DNA of 64,000 nt from Achromobacter pestifer (GTDB lineage: Bacteria > Pseudomonadota > Gammaproteobacteria > Burkholderiales > Burkholderiaceae_B). Positions 59,701 to 62,700 of this stretch are shown here, one piece after another. Within the stretch, counting starts at the first letter, position 1, and every line of letters starts with the position of its first letter. The notes beneath the pieces are model-generated. The model was not told the DNA's origin and ran no database searches. It saw nothing but the letters and a program-made list of their open reading frames with translations. The stretch covers positions 1,038,751-1,102,750 of the forward strand of contig NZ_CADIJX010000002.1 of the NCBI RefSeq assembly GCF_902859625.1. Direction: 5' to 3'. A program made the position numbers and the translations under genes.

Positions 59701-62700
59701 CTCGGGCAGCTTCAAGCTGGCCAATATGAACATCGTGGACGATGGGACGGGGCAACTGCGCGCCCTGCGCACGGGCGACGAGATCTATTTCCGGCAGTCG
59801 ATCGGCAACGTTCGGGCCGACACGGCTTACTACGCGATCGTGAGCGCGGACGGCACGATTCGTCTGGCGGCGTCCTTGTCTGACGCCATGTTGTACCAGA
59901 CCGGCGCGGGCAAGAACGATGGCCTGCTGGCCTTGTATCCCAATATGGGCGAGGCCATCACGCTGGCGTTCGATGCCTCCAGCCTGAATGGCGCGAATGT
60001 CGTTGCCTATACGCGCACGTACACCCAGCTTGCCAACGCGCCGACGCAGACCGCCGAGGAAATCGCGCTGTACGGCAGTACGTACGACGCGGGCTACTTC
60101 TTCTACTTCTCGACGGCCACGCTGCGCAATATCGAGAACAACTTGCTGTACCCGGTGTCGGCCGCCATCAACGAACAGGTCTTTGACCTGGATGGCGCCG
60201 CCGAGGGGGCGCCGCCGGCCGACCGCTTCCTGAACGTGAAGGCGGGCGGGGGCATCGTGCTGCGCACCTCCGGCCAAGGGTCGATCGGCGCTGAACTGGG
60301 CGACTACACGCTGGCGCTGCCCGACTTGAGCACGCTGCCGGGCTCAGAACGGGCGAACGTGTTTGATTCGCTGTCGGAAGCGGACAAGGCGGTGCTGTCG
60401 CGCGCCAATGCCGTCAACCTGGCGGGCGTGTATCACACGCTGTATCGCTACATTGGCCCAGCCGGCACGATGCCGTTGGATCGCGACAACGTGGACTTCA
60501 CGGACACAAGCCTGTGGCAGCGCTTTGAACCGCTGTTCTCCAACGATGCCTCGCTGATGCTGGGCACGACGCTGGCAGCCAATAGCGCCGTGCAGTTCCT
60601 GTTTGCGGATCGCTTTGATCTGTATCAGAACGGCCGCGAGGTCTTTGTCTACAACAGCAAGATGCTGGAAGGGGCCACGGCCGGCCAGCGCGCGCAATTG
60701 GCCGCCAATATTGCGGCGGCCCAAGCCGGCGGCGTGCAAGTGGTTGATATTGGAAGCGGCTTCCTGGATCCGGTCTGGAGCCAGATTAACGTGCCGTACA
60801 TGGCGCAGGATGGCGCCAGCCCGCAGGCCTTGAGCAACGGCATGCTGGTTGGCGATATGCGCGACCCGCGTTATCTGACCTTGAAGCTGACCCGTTCACT
60901 GGCAGTGCAGGCCGTCAATGGCGTGGTGTCGGCGTATAGCGATACGACGGTCGGCCTGGATTCGCCGAACGGCAGCATTCGCCTGGGTGATATCCACGGC
61001 AAGCAAGGCGTCACGATCACGGTCAGCGCTCAAGGCGGTTCCATCATCGGCACCGATGCTGGCACGCTGGAGAGCAGTGGCCAGGTCAGCCTGGTGGCGG
61101 ACAAGGACATCGTTGGCAGCACGAAGGACAACAACGGCATCTACCAATATGACGCCAGCAAGCATCTGCAACTGAGTCTGGCCGCAGGCCACTCGCTGTA
61201 TGTGGAAGCGGGCGGTGTGGCGCGGGTGGCGCAGTTCGGTTCGCAGGATCTGAATCTGGTGCTTGCCAACACCAAGGGCACGGCGGCGGGCGGCTCTTCC
61301 TATAAGACGGACGCCAATTTGCTGGTGGGTCAGGTGGTCTCGGCGGGCAGCGTGACGTTGCAGGCGGGGCAGTCGATTCTGAACGCGACATCTGCCGGCC
61401 AGCGCCAGTACGCCAACGTCATGTTGACGGACCTGAGCGCGACGGATCTGGCGGGCCTGGGCTATGTGCGCGAGATTGCATTGATCGCCGGCAAGTCAGT
61501 GGGCCAACTGGGCAGCGATGTGTCGCAGCAGGGCACGCCGTTGCTGGTCAGCGTGTCGGCGGCCGACACGCAGGCCACGGTGCGCGCCGAGGCGACCACG
61601 GGCGTCAATCTGTACGGCATGCATGGTTTGCGGCTGGGCGGCATTGATGTGGTCGACGCTAACGGCGTGCGCGGCGACGCGCGCATCTATGCGCTGGACT
61701 CCATCTTGAACGGAACGCCGGCGGGTCAGGCGGCGATTACGGCGCGCAATGTGTGGCTGGAAACCCTGTCGGGCACCATCGGCACGGCGGGCTCGCCGCT
61801 GCTGACGGACATGTCTGGCTACTTGGTGGCTTCCGCGCTGGGCACGGTGTCGCTAAGCCAGCTGGGCGCGCACGACCTGACATTGGCAAGGGTGGAATCG
61901 CGGTCCCGCGATGAGATCCGCCTGAGCAGCCAGGCCAGCATCGTCAACGACAAGACCGCGCAACCGGGACTGTCCGGCGACCGCCTCGATGCGGTCGTGA
62001 CCGGCGGCAGCCTGTACTTCGTGGCGGCCGGCTCGGTCGGCGGCTATGCGCAACCGGATATCGCGGGCACGGCGGTCAACGACGCGCTGATTGTCGCGGC
62101 GGTGGGCGCGCAGTCCACGATCAACGTGCGGGCTGGCGGCAATGTGGCGCTGGTGCAATCGGGCCGCGCTGACGACGCGCAGGGCGTATCGCAAGCACTG
62201 TCGATGAACGTCGGCTTTATCCAGGCTGATAATGCCTGGCTTGCGGCACGCTACGAGGCTGGGCAGGCCGGCGCGTCGGGTGACATCGTTCTGGCGGCGG
62301 ACTCGGTGATCCGCACGGCGGGCGTGCTGAGTTTGCTGGCGGGCAACAACTTGTCGCTGGCCGCGCGCAACGGCCTACAGCCGGGCGCCCTGATCCAGTC
62401 CGGTCAGCGCATGAACCTGCGCGCGGATCGCGATGATCGTGGCACGGCCAGCTATGGCAAGGCGACGGTGATCGACGTCAATGGCCGCCTGTTGGCGCCA
62501 GAGATTTACGTCTATGGCAGCCAGACTGGCGACAACACCATCACCTTCAGCAATACCGCCGACATCGGTGGCGGAGTGGATGTTGGCAATGCACTGACGC
62601 AGGGCGCGTTGCTGGACGTGACGGGCGGCGCAGGCCAGGATCGCATCACGGTGCAGGCGCTGCTGGTCAAGCAGCAGCAGACCACCGTGCGGACGCTGGA